Shown here one piece after another: positions 32,823 through 42,120 of a DNA stretch of 64,000 nucleotides. The position numbers were made by a program, and so were the translations under genes. Position 1 is the first letter of the stretch. Every line of letters starts with the position of its first letter. The notes under the pieces were generated by a model. The model was not told the origin of the DNA. It searched no databases and saw nothing but the letters and a program-made list of their open reading frames with translations. The stretch comes from Pseudonocardia autotrophica (GTDB lineage Bacteria > Actinomycetota > Actinomycetes > Mycobacteriales > Pseudonocardiaceae), in contig NZ_AP018920.1 in assembly GCF_003945385.1 (NCBI RefSeq), positions 2,108,001 to 2,172,000 of the forward strand. The letters run 5' to 3'.

Positions 32823-35615
32823 TCAGGCGGAGCCGGAGTCGCTGGTCTGCGGTCCGGCCGCCCGCGGGTCGTCGATCTTGTAGCCGGCCGCGGCCTCGGC
32901 CGCGGTCTCCACCTTGATCTGCCCCTGCGCGGCCAGCGCGGACAGCGCGCCGACCACGATCGACTCGGCGTCGACGGCGAAGTGCCGCCGCACCGCGGGC
33001 CGGGTGTCGGACAGGCCGAACCCGTCGGTGCCCAGCGACAGGAACGGCGCCGGGGACCACTGCCGGATCTGGTCGGGCACGGCCCGCATCCAGTCCGACA
33101 CCGCGACCACGGGCGCGTCGGCGTGGTCGCCCTCGCCGAGCTTCGTCGTCACGTAGGGCACGACCGGGTCGTCGCCGGGGGCGAGCAGGTTGCGGTGCTC
33201 GGCGTCGACGCCGTCGCGGCGCAGCTCGCCCCACGAGGTGACCGACCAGACCTCGGCGCGCACGTCCCACTCGTCGGCCAGCAGCTGCTGCGCGGTGAGC
33301 GCCCACGGCACCGAGACGCCGGAGGCGAGCAGCCGCACCACGGGCCCGCTGCCCTCGGGGGCGGCCGCGTAGCGGTACATGCCGCGCAGCACCCCGTCGG
33401 TGTCCAGGTTCTCGGGCTGGGCGGGCTGGACGTAGGGCTCGTTGTAGACCGTCAGGTAGTAGATGACGTTCTCCGGGTCCTCGCCGACCATCCGGCGCAG
33501 CCCGTCCTGCACGATGTGTGCGACCTCGAAGGAGAACGCCGGGTCGTAGGCGACCACGGCCGGGTTGGTCGCGGCGATCAGCAGCGAGTGGCCGTCGTTG
33601 TGCTGCAGGCCCTCCCCGGTCAGAGTGGTGCGCCCGGCGGTGGCGCCGACCAGGAACCCGCGGGCCATCTGGTCCGCGGCGGCCCAGATCGAGTCACCGG
33701 TCCGCTGGAAGCCGAACATCGAGTAGAAGACGTAGACCGGGATCATCGGCTCGCCGTGCGTGGCGTACGACGTCCCGGCGGCGGTGAAGGACCCGACCGA
33801 GCCCGCCTCGTTGATGCCCTCGTGCAGGATCTGGCCCTGCTCGGACTCCTTGTAGGCCAGCATCAGCTCGGCGTCGACCGAGGTGTAGTTCTGGCCCTGC
33901 GGGTTGTAGATCTTCTGGGTCGGGAACATCGAGTCCATACCGAAGGTACGGGCCTCGTCCGGGATGATCGGGACGAAACGGTCGCCGATCTCCTTGTCCT
34001 TGATCAGCTCGCGGAGCAGCCGGACGAACGCCATCGTGGTGGCGACCTCCTGCTTGCCCGAGCCCTTCTTGATGAAGTCGTAGACCTTGTCGCCGGGCAG
34101 CACCAGCGGCTTCGAGGTGGTGCGCCGCGAGGGCAGCGGGCCGCCCAGCTGGCGGCGCCGCTCCTTGAGGTACTGGATCGCCGGGTCGCCGTCGCCGGGG
34201 TGGTAGTACGGCGGCAGGTACGGGTCGGCCTCGAGCTGGGAGTCCGAGATCGGGATGCGCTGCTCGTCCCGGAACTGCTTGAGGTCGTCGAGCGTCAGCT
34301 TCTTCATCTGGTGGGTGGCGTTGCGGCCCGCGAAGTGCGTGCCGAGGCCGTAACCCTTGATCGTCTTGGCCAGGATGACGGTCGGCTGGCCGTGGTGCGC
34401 GGTCGCCGCGGCATAGGCGGCGTGCACCTTGCGGTAGTCGTGGCCGCCGCGCTTGAGATTCCAGATCTCGGCGTCCGACATCGGGTCCACCAGGGCCTTG
34501 GTGCGCGGGTCGCGGCCGAAGAAGTGGTCGCGGACGTAGGCGCCGTCATTGGCCTTGTAGGTCTGGTAGTCGCCGTCCGGCGTGGTGTTCATCAGGTTGA
34601 TCAGGGCGCCGTCCCGGTCGGCGTGCAGCAGCGAGTCCCACTCGCGGCCCCAGATGACCTTGATGACGTTCCAGCCGGCGCCCCGGAAGAACGCCTCCAG
34701 CTCCTGGATGATCTTGCCGTTGCCGCGGACCGGGCCGTCGAGGCGCTGCAGGTTGCAGTTCACGACGAAGGTCAGGTTGTCGAGGCCCTCGTTCGCCGCG
34801 ACGTGGATCATGCCGCGCGACTCCGGCTCGTCCATCTCGCCGTCGCCCAGGAACGCCCACACGTGCTGGTCGTCGGTGTTCGAGAAGCCGCGGTCGCCGA
34901 GGTAGCGGTTGAACCGCGCCTGCATGATCGCGTTCATCGGGCCGATGCCCATCGAGACCGTGGGGAACTCCCAGAAGTCCGGCATCAGCCGCGGGTGCGG
35001 GTACGACGGCAGCCCGGCGCCCTTGCCGCCGTGGCTGAGCTCCTGGCGGAACCCGTCGAGCCGGTCCTCGGACAGCCGGCCTTCGAGGAACGCGCGGGCG
35101 TAGATGCCGGGGGAGGCGTGCCCCTGGATGTAGATCTGGTCACCCCCGCCGGGGTGCTCCTTGCCGCGGAAGAAGTGGTTGAAGCCGACCTCGTAGAGGG
35201 TCGACGACGACGCGTAGGACGAGATGTGGCCACCGACACCGATGCCCGGCCGCTGCGCGCGGTGCACGGTCATCGCGGCGTTCCAGCGCAGCCAGCGGCG
35301 GTAGGTCCGCTCGACGTCCTCGTCGCCCGGGAACCACGGCTCGTGGTCGGTCGGGATGGTGTTGACGTAGTCGGTGGTGGTCAGCGAGGGGACACCGACG
35401 TGCTTCTCGCGCGCACGCTGCAGCATCGTCAGCATCAGGTAGCGGGCGCGCTGACGACCGGCGTTGTCGAGGACCGCGTCGAAGGACTCCAGCCATTCGG
35501 CCGTCTCCTCCGGGTCGATGTCCGGCAGGTGGGCCGACAGCCCGCCCCGGATCACGTTGACGCGGCGTGGCTCTGCGCCGTCGGTGCTGCCCGCCCTGCT
35601 GCTCTGCGCGGTCAA
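32823..35615 (-). CDS. aceE: Pyruvate dehydrogenase E1 component, homodimeric
   Basis: Decarboxylates pyruvate with thiamine diphosphate and passes the acetyl group to E2. 930 aa, full length. The ThDP/Mg motif runs from [10 protein letters not shown] to [11 protein letters not shown]. Other landmarks are [20 protein letters not shown] near the N-terminus, the pyrimidine-binding domain with the catalytic Glu region ([11 protein letters not shown]) and the C-terminal transketolase domain. Start: TTG 35615 with GGGAGAA upstream is better than the distant ATG-type start at 35666. Same order as in M. tuberculosis (PucR regulator, aceE, DUF3052, ahpE). The terminator lies just after the gene. Confidence 0.96.
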   Translation of the reverse strand: MTAQSSRAGSTDGAEPRRVNVIRGGLSAHLPDIDPEETAEWLESFDAVLDNAGRQRARYLMLTMLQRAREKHVGVPSLTTTDYVNTIPTDHEPWFPGDEDVERTYRRWLRWNAAMTVHRAQRPGIGVGGHISSYASSSTLYEVGFNHFFRGKEHPGGGDQIYIQGHASPGIYARAFLEGRLSEDRLDGFRQELSHGGKGAGLPSYPHPRLMPDFWEFPTVSMGIGPMNAIMQARFNRYLGDRGFSNTDDQHVWAFLGDGEMDEPESRGMIHVAANEGLDNLTFVVNCNLQRLDGPVRGNGKIIQELEAFFRGAGWNVIKVIWGREWDSLLHADRDGALINLMNTTPDGDYQTYKANDGAYVRDHFFGRDPRTKALVDPMSDAEIWNLKRGGHDYRKVHAAYAAATAHHGQPTVILAKTIKGYGLGTHFAGRNATHQMKKLTLDDLKQFRDEQRIPISDSQLEADPYLPPYYHPGDGDPAIQYLKERRRQLGGPLPSRRTTSKPLVLPGDKVYDFIKKGSGKQEVATTMAFVRLLRELIKDKEIGDRFVPIIPDEARTFGMDSMFPTQKIYNPQGQNYTSVDAELMLAYKESEQGQILHEGINEAGSVGSFTAAGTSYATHGEPMIPVYVFYSMFGFQRTGDSIWAAADQMARGFLVGATAGRTTLTGEGLQHNDGHSLLIAATNPAVVAYDPAFSFEVAHIVQDGLRRMVGEDPENVIYYLTVYNEPYVQPAQPENLDTDGVLRGMYRYAAAPEGSGPVVRLLASGVSVPWALTAQQLLADEWDVRAEVWSVTSWGELRRDGVDAEHRNLLAPGDDPVVPYVTTKLGEGDHADAPVVAVSDWMRAVPDQIRQWSPAPFLSLGTDGFGLSDTRPAVRRHFAVDAESIVVGALSALAAQGQIKVETAAEAAAGYKIDDPRAAGPQTSDSGSA

Positions 35616-36031
35616 GGGTTCTCCCTGCCTGATCAGTCGGTGGCCGGGGTCCGCCCGGCCCTGCATTCCTCACGTCCGCTCGCCGCACCGGTTCCCGGGT
35701 CGTCGGGGGCAGGTGCGGTTCTGCCGGCCGGTGCGACGGGCGTGTCCACCACCCATCGTGCCTGTTCCGGCGCGGGCCCGAAACTCAGCGTCCCCGTGGA
35801 CGGGGACGTGTCGCGGGACGTCCGGGCGAGGATAGGTACTACTCCGACGTAACTGAACGGACGGTGAGGTGACGTGCGCGGCACCGGCTCCCGGCTTCCC
35901 AACCGGTGACAGCCGGTTGCGCCGGGTCCCGCCGACGTGTTCGGATGCCGCATCCGATTTCGTGTCAACGGTGGCGCCGACGCGCGGAACCGAGAACGAT
36001 GGACTGCGTGAGCAGCGTGAAAGGGGAACGA
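35616..36031. promoter_or_regulatory. 416-bp divergent gap between aceE and DUF3052 gene, with two inverted repeats
   Basis: No gene is supported. GTCCCCGT-GG-ACGGGGAC (35790-35807) is a perfect 8-bp inverted repeat. TCGGATG-CCG-CATCCGA (35941-35957) is a perfect 7-bp inverted repeat, 75 bases before the DUF3052 start. Either may be an operator for one of the flanking genes. No clear -35/-10 pair stands out. Confidence 0.5.
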
Positions 36032-36463
36032 GTGGTGACCGCGGCAGATGCCGGTGCGTCCGACATCGCGGGGAAGCTCGGCGTCGAGCCGGGCCAGATC
36101 GTCCAGGAGCTGGGGTACGACACCGACGTCGACGAGCAGGTCAGGGAGGCCGTCGAAGCGATCATCGGTGAGGAACTGCTGGACGAGGATGCCCAGGAGG
36201 TCATCGATGTCGTCCTCCTGTGGTTCCGCGATGGGGACGGCGATCTGGTCGACACACTGGTCGACGCCCGTACTCCACTGGCCGACGACGGAGTGGTCTG
36301 GGTGCTGACGCCCAAGACCGGCCGTGACGGCCATCTCCAACCGTCCGAGATCGCCGAGGCGGCCCCCACAGCGGGGTTGTCGCAGACGAGCAACGCCACA
36401 CTCGGCGAGGACTGGGTGGGGTCGAAGCTGGTCCCGCCGAAGCAGGGCAAGGGGAAACGCTAG
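36032..36463 (+). CDS. DUF3052 family protein (Rv2239c-like)
   Basis: 143 aa acidic protein of unknown function, conserved in actinobacteria. Typical family blocks: GKLGVEPGQIVQELGYDTDV, EELLDEDAQEVIDVVLLWFR, DDGVVWVLTPKTGRDGH and EIAEAAPTAGLSQTSNATLG. GTG 36032 (or the next GTG 36035) has AAGGGGAA upstream. It lies between aceE and ahpE as in M. tuberculosis. The second half is rossmann-like in pattern, but no ligand motif is identified. Confidence 0.88.
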   Translation: MVTAADAGASDIAGKLGVEPGQIVQELGYDTDVDEQVREAVEAIIGEELLDEDAQEVIDVVLLWFRDGDGDLVDTLVDARTPLADDGVVWVLTPKTGRDGHLQPSEIAEAAPTAGLSQTSNATLGEDWVGSKLVPPKQGKGKR

Positions 36464-36598
36464 GTAGCGACGGCGTTCCGACACGATCCGCACCGCCTCG
36501 GCCCGGTCAGCCGCGCCGAGGCGGGACAGGATCGTGCCCACCCGGTGCAGGAGGGTCCGGGCCTCGTCACCCGATGTCCCGGGGGACCGGGCTCCCGA

Positions 36599-36604
36599 TA
36601 GGGT
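36599..36604 (+). promoter_or_regulatory. Candidate -10 box of leaderless ahpE promoter
   Basis: TAGGGT lies 6 bases before the ahpE GTG, with no ribosome binding site between. Confidence 0.45.
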
Positions 36605-36610
36605 GCCCCG

Positions 36611-37072
36611 GTGGCCCCGGAGATCGGACGGACGGCGCCCGGCTTCACCCTGCCCGACGCGCAGCGGCAGCCGGTGTCGCTCGACTCGGTGCTCGACAGC
36701 GGTCGTAGTGCACTGATCGTGTTCTACCCGTTCGCGTTCTCCGGCATCTGCGGTGGCGAGCTGGAGGCGGTGCAGGACTCCCTGGACACGTTCCAGAACG
36801 ACCGGGTCCAGATCCTGGCCGTCTCCTGCGATCCGACCTTCGCGCTGGCGGCCTGGGCGGGCTCGGCGGGATTCTCGTTCCCGTTGCTGTCGGACTTCTG
36901 GCCGCACGGGGCGGTCGCGTCGCAGTACGGGGTGTTCAACGCGGACAAGGGGATGGCCCTGCGCGGGACGTTCCTGGTGCTCCCGGACGGGCGGGTGTCG
37001 TTCGCCGAGGTGAACCAGCCGGGGGAGCCGCGGGACCCGGACGGGTGGCGAAGGGTGCTCGGGGCCATGTGA
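36611..37072 (+). CDS. ahpE: Peroxiredoxin AhpE
   Basis: One-cysteine peroxiredoxin reducing peroxides. 153 aa. Peroxidatic Cys47 in YPFAFSGICGGELEAV, with the conserved P, T/S and C arrangement and a later Arg in GTFLVLPDGRV. No resolving cysteine is present, as in mycobacterial AhpE, where mycoredoxin or mycothiol reduces the enzyme. GTG 36611 is supported by the MAPEIGRTAPGFTLPD start and by promoter spacing. It is the last core gene before the tRNA and island. Confidence 0.93.
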   Translation: MAPEIGRTAPGFTLPDAQRQPVSLDSVLDSGRSALIVFYPFAFSGICGGELEAVQDSLDTFQNDRVQILAVSCDPTFALAAWAGSAGFSFPLLSDFWPHGAVASQYGVFNADKGMALRGTFLVLPDGRVSFAEVNQPGEPRDPDGWRRVLGAM

Positions 37073-37087
37073 AACTGTGTCCGTCCC

Positions 37088-37159
37088 GGGCGCGTAGCTC
37101 AGCGGGAGAGCACTCGGTTTACACCCGAGCGGTCGCAGGTTCGAACCCTGCCGCGCCCA
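37088..37159 (+). tRNA. tRNA-Val (anticodon TAC)
   Basis: 72-nt cloverleaf: acceptor stem GGGCGCG/CGCGCCC, D arm GCTC-GAGC, anticodon stem CTCGG/CCGAG with loop TTTACAC (anticodon TAC, codon GTA), T arm GCAGG-TTCGAAC-CCTGC and discriminator A. The genomic 3' end continues CCCA rather than an exact CCA. It is directly followed by the restriction-modification island, a usual integration position, but no copy of its 3' end was seen elsewhere in the window. Confidence 0.96.
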
Positions 37160-37306
37160 CCCATCTGAGCAGTAAGTCTCGCGATCACACCGGTAAGCCG
37201 GGCCAGCAGCGCGACGGCCCACTCCGGGGCCACGATTCGAGTAATATCACCGCCACGCTGAGCGATCTTGAAGTTGCGCGCTGGGGATGGACGTTGGAGG
37301 CCCGTA

Positions 37307-40300
37307 GTGGCGGTGGATTCGAAGCTGGGGCTGCTGGCCTCTCGAGCCCCGAACTTCGGCCACCTGTTGGTTCACGAGCCGCTACTGCTCGTGCACGGGG
37401 CCGCGGCCGAGGCGGCCGTCTACACCGACCCGAACACCGCGATGATCAAGTGCCGGCAGTTCGGCGAGGCGCTGACCGAGCAGGCGTTCGTCCAGTTCGG
37501 GCTGCCGAAGATGCCCGAAAAGCAGCACTTGCGCGTCAAGGTGCTGAGTGATCAGGGCTTCATCACCCAGCGGGTGCGGCACTGGTTCGACGGGGTGCGA
37601 CAGGTCGGCAACAAGGCCGTGCACGAGGGGTACGACCGGCAGCGAGATGCGCTCTTGCAGGTCCGTGCCTGCTACGAGTTGGGCGTCTGGTTCCACCGCA
37701 CGGTGACCGGTGGCGACGACGTCGCGGACTTCGTCCCTCCGCAACCGGCAAGCACACCACCGGCACACGAGGAGCTGTTCGCACTGCTCGCGGCCTACCG
37801 GGCTGAGCTCGTCGAAATGAAGACCTCGGTCACGGAGCATCGGGAGATGGCGGCGGCGGAAGCCGCAGCGCAGGCCGAGGCAACTGCGGCCGTCACTCGG
37901 GCCGTGGCGGACCAGGCGGAGCTGAAGGCGCTCGTCGAGCAGTTGATGGGCACCGTCGCGACCCTGCAGCAGCAGCTCACCACCCGCGCCGAGTCTGCCG
38001 CGCCGATCGACGCGGCGCTGCGCGATCAGTTCGTCGAGCAGTCGACGGTGGCGAGCAGGCCGCGCCTCACCGAGGCCGCGACGCGGAGGATCATCGACCG
38101 GATGCTCGCCGCGGCGGGCTGGGTGGTGCAGGACCGCGTCGACACGAACGTGCACGCAGCGCAGGGCGTCGCCGTCCGCGAGGTACCGACCGGCGACGGT
38201 CGCGCCGACTACCTGCTCTACGTGGACACCAAGCTGGTCGGCGCCATCGAGGCCAAGCGGCAGGGCACCGGCCTGGGCGGGGTCGACTGCCAAACCGCCC
38301 GATACGCGGCGGATCTGGACACCGGCCAGCGGCTCGCGGCCTGGCGCACCCCGCTGCCGTTCCGGTACGAGTCCACCGGCGTCGACACCCGGTTCACCAA
38401 TACACTCGACCCGATCGCTCGGCCGCGGCGGGTGTTCTCCTTCCATCAGCCCTCGACCCTCGCCCGCTGGATGCGCTCCGCCGACGACCGGCCCGACGCG
38501 CCGACCCTGCGCGCACGGCTGCAGCAACTGCCCGACCTGAACACCGGCGGCCTGCGGCCGGCCCAGATCGAGGCGATCACGGGCTTGGAGACCTCGCTCG
38601 CCGACGACCGGCCCCGCGCGTTGATCCAGATGGCCACCGGCGCGGGCAAGACGTTCACGATGGTCACCCAGACGCACCGGTTGCTGCGCCACGCCGGCGC
38701 CCGCAAGGTGCTGTTCCTCGTCGACCGCAACAACCTGGGCCGCCAGACCGAGACTGAGTTCGCGAACTACCGCATACCCGATGACGGTACGCCGTTCAGC
38801 GCTCTCTACAACGTGCAGCGGCTGCGCAGCGGGATCGTCCTGGACTCCACTCACGTTGTGATCAGCACCGTGCAACGCATGTACGCGATGCTGCGCGGCG
38901 AGGAGGTCACCGAGGCCGACGACCGGGACACCTACGAGATCGACGACGCGGTCGAGGTCGAGTACAACCCGGCCATCCCGCCGGAGTCGTTCGACCTGGT
39001 CATCGTCGACGAATGCCACCGTTCGATCTACGGCCGGTGGCGGGCGGTGCTCGAGTACTTCGACGCCCACCTCGTCGGTCTGACCGCTACCCCGGTCGCG
39101 CAGACGTTCGGGTTCTTCCACGAGAATCTGGTCAGCCAGTACACCTACCGCCAGGCCGTCGCCGACGGCGTCAACGTCGACTTCGACGTGATGCGGGTCC
39201 GGACCGTGGTCGGCGAGCAGGGCGGCAGCATCCCGGCCAACGTGCCGGTCCGGATCGTCGACCTGCACACCCGCGAGGAACGCTACGAGCAGCTCGACAC
39301 CGAACTCGACTACCGCGCCGACGCGATCGGGCGCACCGTGATGAACCCGAGCCAGATCCGCAAGGTGATCCAGCAGTTCCACGATGACTGGCCGCAGTAC
39401 TTTCCGCAGCGCACCCACGTCCCGAAGACACTGATCTTCGCCAAGACCGACCAGCACGCCGACGACATCGTCGAGATCGTCCGGGAGATCTTCGGCGGTG
39501 ACGCCCGGTTCTGCGCGAAGATCACCTACCGGGCCGACAACCCGGAACAGCTGATCTCGGACTTCCGCAACGACGCGGCGTTCCGGGTGGCCGTCACCGT
39601 CGACATGATCGCCACCGGCACCGACGTGAAGCCCCTCGAAGCCGTGATCTTCCTGCGCGGGGTCTCCAGCGCGACGTACTTCGAGCAGATGAAGGGCCGC
39701 GGCGCCCGGACCGTCGACGCCGACGAGTTCCAGCGGGTCACCCCCGACGCGCGCGCGAAGGAGAAGTTTCTACTCGTGGACCCGGTCGGGGTCACCGACT
39801 CCCCGCTGGTCGACGCGAAACCCCTCCAGCCGGCCACGCAACGTCAGGTCAGCCTGGAACGGCTGCTTGCCAAGGCCGCCAGCCAGGGCATCGACGTCGA
39901 CGAGGCCGCTGCCCTCAGCTCCAGGCTCACCGCGCTGGACAAACAGATCACCCCCGCCGAACGCGCCGAGCTGGCCGACCTCGCCGGAGGAGCCACCGTG
40001 CAACAGATCGCGCAGGAGATCGAGCGCGCCACCGACGCCGACGCCCAGGAGGCGGCGTTGCAGGCCGGTGGGCAGGACCAGCAACGCCAGATCGTGCTCG
40101 ACGCCGTCCGGACCCTCGCCGAGCACCCCGAGCTGCGCGCGCGCATCGTCACCATCCGGCGCAAGTACGACCTGCCCTACGACGAGCACACCATCGACGA
40201 GGTGCTCTCCGTCGAGGCCAAGCTCATGAACAGCGACACCGCCGAGCGGACCGTCGAGGACTGGCGGGCATACATGCACGAGCATCGTGACGAGATCACC

Positions 40301-40789
40301 GCCCTGCGCATCGCCTTCGACGACCCGAGCGGCGATCCGGCCACCGTCTACCGCTCGCTCACCCAGCTCGCCGCGAAGATCAAGGACCCACCGCACCGCT
40401 GGACCCCCGACGTACTCTGGCGCGCCTACCAGAAACTCGGCGTCGCCCAGGGCAACGGGGGCCGCAAGGGCGTGCCGGAGCTGATGGCCATCCTGCGCTA
40501 CGAACTTGGCCTCGACACCGACCTGCGCCCGCACCGCAGCACGGTGGAGGACAACCTCGCCAACTGGATCGCCCGCCAGGAGCAGCAGGGCACCACCTTC
40601 ACCCTCGACCAGCACTGGTGGATCGACACCATCGCGATCACCATCGCCAACCGCCTCCACGTGACACCGCACGATCTCGACGGCGTACCGTTCACCACTC
40701 GCGGCGGCATCGATGGCTTCGTCCGCGACTTCGGTGACGACCGCGCGGAGGACGTGTTGCAGGAACTGAACCAGGAACTCCCCGCGTGA
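37307..40789 (+). CDS. hsdR: Type I restriction enzyme R subunit HsdR
   Basis: 1160 aa motor and nuclease subunit. An N-terminal DUF4145-like helical domain and a coiled coil (about 1-230) precede the nuclease domain with a PD-(D/E)xK motif (GDGRADYLLY then GAIEAKRQG). The SF2 helicase core follows with Walker A MATGAGKTFTM, DECH box VIVDECHRSIYG, motif III LTATP and motif VI QMKGRGART. The C-terminal EcoEI-type domain extends from about 880. GTG 37307 has GGAGG 6 bases upstream and is better than the TTG at 37268. It is the first gene of R-S-M, overlapping hsdS by 4 bases. All motifs look intact, so the subunit is likely active. Confidence 0.95.
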   Translation: MAVDSKLGLLASRAPNFGHLLVHEPLLLVHGAAAEAAVYTDPNTAMIKCRQFGEALTEQAFVQFGLPKMPEKQHLRVKVLSDQGFITQRVRHWFDGVRQVGNKAVHEGYDRQRDALLQVRACYELGVWFHRTVTGGDDVADFVPPQPASTPPAHEELFALLAAYRAELVEMKTSVTEHREMAAAEAAAQAEATAAVTRAVADQAELKALVEQLMGTVATLQQQLTTRAESAAPIDAALRDQFVEQSTVASRPRLTEAATRRIIDRMLAAAGWVVQDRVDTNVHAAQGVAVREVPTGDGRADYLLYVDTKLVGAIEAKRQGTGLGGVDCQTARYAADLDTGQRLAAWRTPLPFRYESTGVDTRFTNTLDPIARPRRVFSFHQPSTLARWMRSADDRPDAPTLRARLQQLPDLNTGGLRPAQIEAITGLETSLADDRPRALIQMATGAGKTFTMVTQTHRLLRHAGARKVLFLVDRNNLGRQTETEFANYRIPDDGTPFSALYNVQRLRSGIVLDSTHVVISTVQRMYAMLRGEEVTEADDRDTYEIDDAVEVEYNPAIPPESFDLVIVDECHRSIYGRWRAVLEYFDAHLVGLTATPVAQTFGFFHENLVSQYTYRQAVADGVNVDFDVMRVRTVVGEQGGSIPANVPVRIVDLHTREERYEQLDTELDYRADAIGRTVMNPSQIRKVIQQFHDDWPQYFPQRTHVPKTLIFAKTDQHADDIVEIVREIFGGDARFCAKITYRADNPEQLISDFRNDAAFRVAVTVDMIATGTDVKPLEAVIFLRGVSSATYFEQMKGRGARTVDADEFQRVTPDARAKEKFLLVDPVGVTDSPLVDAKPLQPATQRQVSLERLLAKAASQGIDVDEAAALSSRLTALDKQITPAERAELADLAGGATVQQIAQEIERATDADAQEAALQAGGQDQQRQIVLDAVRTLAEHPELRARIVTIRRKYDLPYDEHTIDEVLSVEAKLMNSDTAERTVEDWRAYMHEHRDEITALRIAFDDPSGDPATVYRSLTQLAAKIKDPPHRWTPDVLWRAYQKLGVAQGNGGRKGVPELMAILRYELGLDTDLRPHRSTVEDNLANWIARQEQQGTTFTLDQHWWIDTIAITIANRLHVTPHDLDGVPFTTRGGIDGFVRDFGDDRAEDVLQELNQELPA

Positions 40790-42120
40790 GCGATCTGCCC
40801 ACGGGGTGGGAATGGGCGACGCTCGGCGAGCTTGCAGGACCAGAAGAACGAGCGATAACAGACGGACCTTTTGGATCGAATCTGAAGTCGACTCACTACA
40901 CTAGCTCGGGTGCGCGGGTCTTTCGCCTACAGAACATCGGCGACGGCCACTTTCGTGACGAACAGGCTTACATCAGCTTAGATCATTTCGAGAACCTGCG
41001 AGCGCATGAGGCGCGCGAGGGTGACCTCCTCGTCGCTTCACTAGGGGAAGACCCCCCTCGTGCCTGTCTTGTTCCGAAGATCGATCACCGTGCCATAGTT
41101 AAAGCTGACTGTATTCGGGTTCGACTTAGCCAGGTCGTAGACTCCCGATGGGTTCTGTACGCGCTGCAGGCGCCAGCAACTAAGGAGCGCGCAAGAGGTG
41201 AAATCAAGGGTGTTGGTCGACCCCGCTTGGGTTTGGCCCAGATCCGCGGAATCCCAATCCCAGTCCCTCCCATAGCTGAGCAGAATCGCCTCGTCGCTAC
41301 GCTCGAATCGCATCTGTCACGTCTCGACGCAGGAATAAAAATTCTTGCGGAGTCCGGCTCCGCAGGTCAGGCGCTGAAGCGGCAGACACTAATGTGCGCT
41401 GTCGATGATGCAGAAGGATTGAAGTCCACGGTCGACCAGGCTGGTCAAGTAGACCTCGGTCGTCAACGCCATCCGGACTGGCATTCTGGCTCGGACATGC
41501 GCCCTTACCTGCGTGTGGCGAACGTCTTCGAGGATCGTATAGATCTCGGCGACGTTAAGTCTATGAATTTTCCGCCTGAGACGTTCGCCCGTTTCGAGCT
41601 CAAGCCCGGTGACGTTCTGCTGAACGAGGGCCAGAGCCCGGAATACCTCGGCCGCCCAGCCATGTACCGCGGCGAACCCGGAAAGTATGCGTTCACTAAC
41701 AGCCTGTTGCGTTTCCGGGCCGGTCCGGACGTCCTCCCCGAGTGGGCGCTGCTGGTGTTCCGTCGTCACATGCACGCCGGTCGGTTCGTGAAGGAAGTCA
41801 GAATCACCACGAACATCGCGCATCTTTCGGCAACTCGTTTCAAATCGGTGGAGTTCCCGATCCCGACGTTGGAGACCCAAGCTCGAGTCGTTGCCGAGAC
41901 GACGGAGCGTCTGCGTGAGATCGACCGACTCGGCACCTCCATCGATCTTGCCGCTCGCCGAGCTGAGCAGCTCCGTCGCTCCCTTCTCGCCGAGGCGTTC
42001 GCCGGTCGTCTGGCCCCGCAGGACCCGCGCGACGAGCCGGCGTCGGTGCTGCTGGAGCGCATCCGCGCCGAACGAGCCGCGCAACCGAAGTCTCGACGTA
42101 GTAGGAGCACCGCGAAGTGA
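40786..42120 (+). CDS. hsdS: Type I restriction-modification specificity subunit HsdS
   Basis: 444 aa, the usual length, with two target recognition domains that together read a bipartite DNA site. TRD1 covers about residues 1-175 and ends in the conserved helix after PIPVPPIAEQNRLVATLES; TRD2 covers about 215-390 and ends FPIPTLETQARVVAETTERL. The first half (about bases 40830-41430) is clearly AT-richer than its surroundings and uses a TTA leucine codon at 40978-40980, very rare in such genomes, so TRD1 was probably acquired separately. The GTG start overlaps hsdR by 4 bases. The recognition sequence cannot be predicted. Confidence 0.92.
   Translation: MSDLPTGWEWATLGELAGPEERAITDGPFGSNLKSTHYTSSGARVFRLQNIGDGHFRDEQAYISLDHFENLRAHEAREGDLLVASLGEDPPRACLVPKIDHRAIVKADCIRVRLSQVVDSRWVLYALQAPATKERARGEIKGVGRPRLGLAQIRGIPIPVPPIAEQNRLVATLESHLSRLDAGIKILAESGSAGQALKRQTLMCAVDDAEGLKSTVDQAGQVDLGRQRHPDWHSGSDMRPYLRVANVFEDRIDLGDVKSMNFPPETFARFELKPGDVLLNEGQSPEYLGRPAMYRGEPGKYAFTNSLLRFRAGPDVLPEWALLVFRRHMHAGRFVKEVRITTNIAHLSATRFKSVEFPIPTLETQARVVAETTERLREIDRLGTSIDLAARRAEQLRRSLLAEAFAGRLAPQDPRDEPASVLLERIRAERAAQPKSRRSRSTAK

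Noticed and set aside
37088..37159. Attachment-site duplication of tRNA-Val
   Set aside because: I looked for a second copy of the T-arm/acceptor sequence through to base 64000 and found none.
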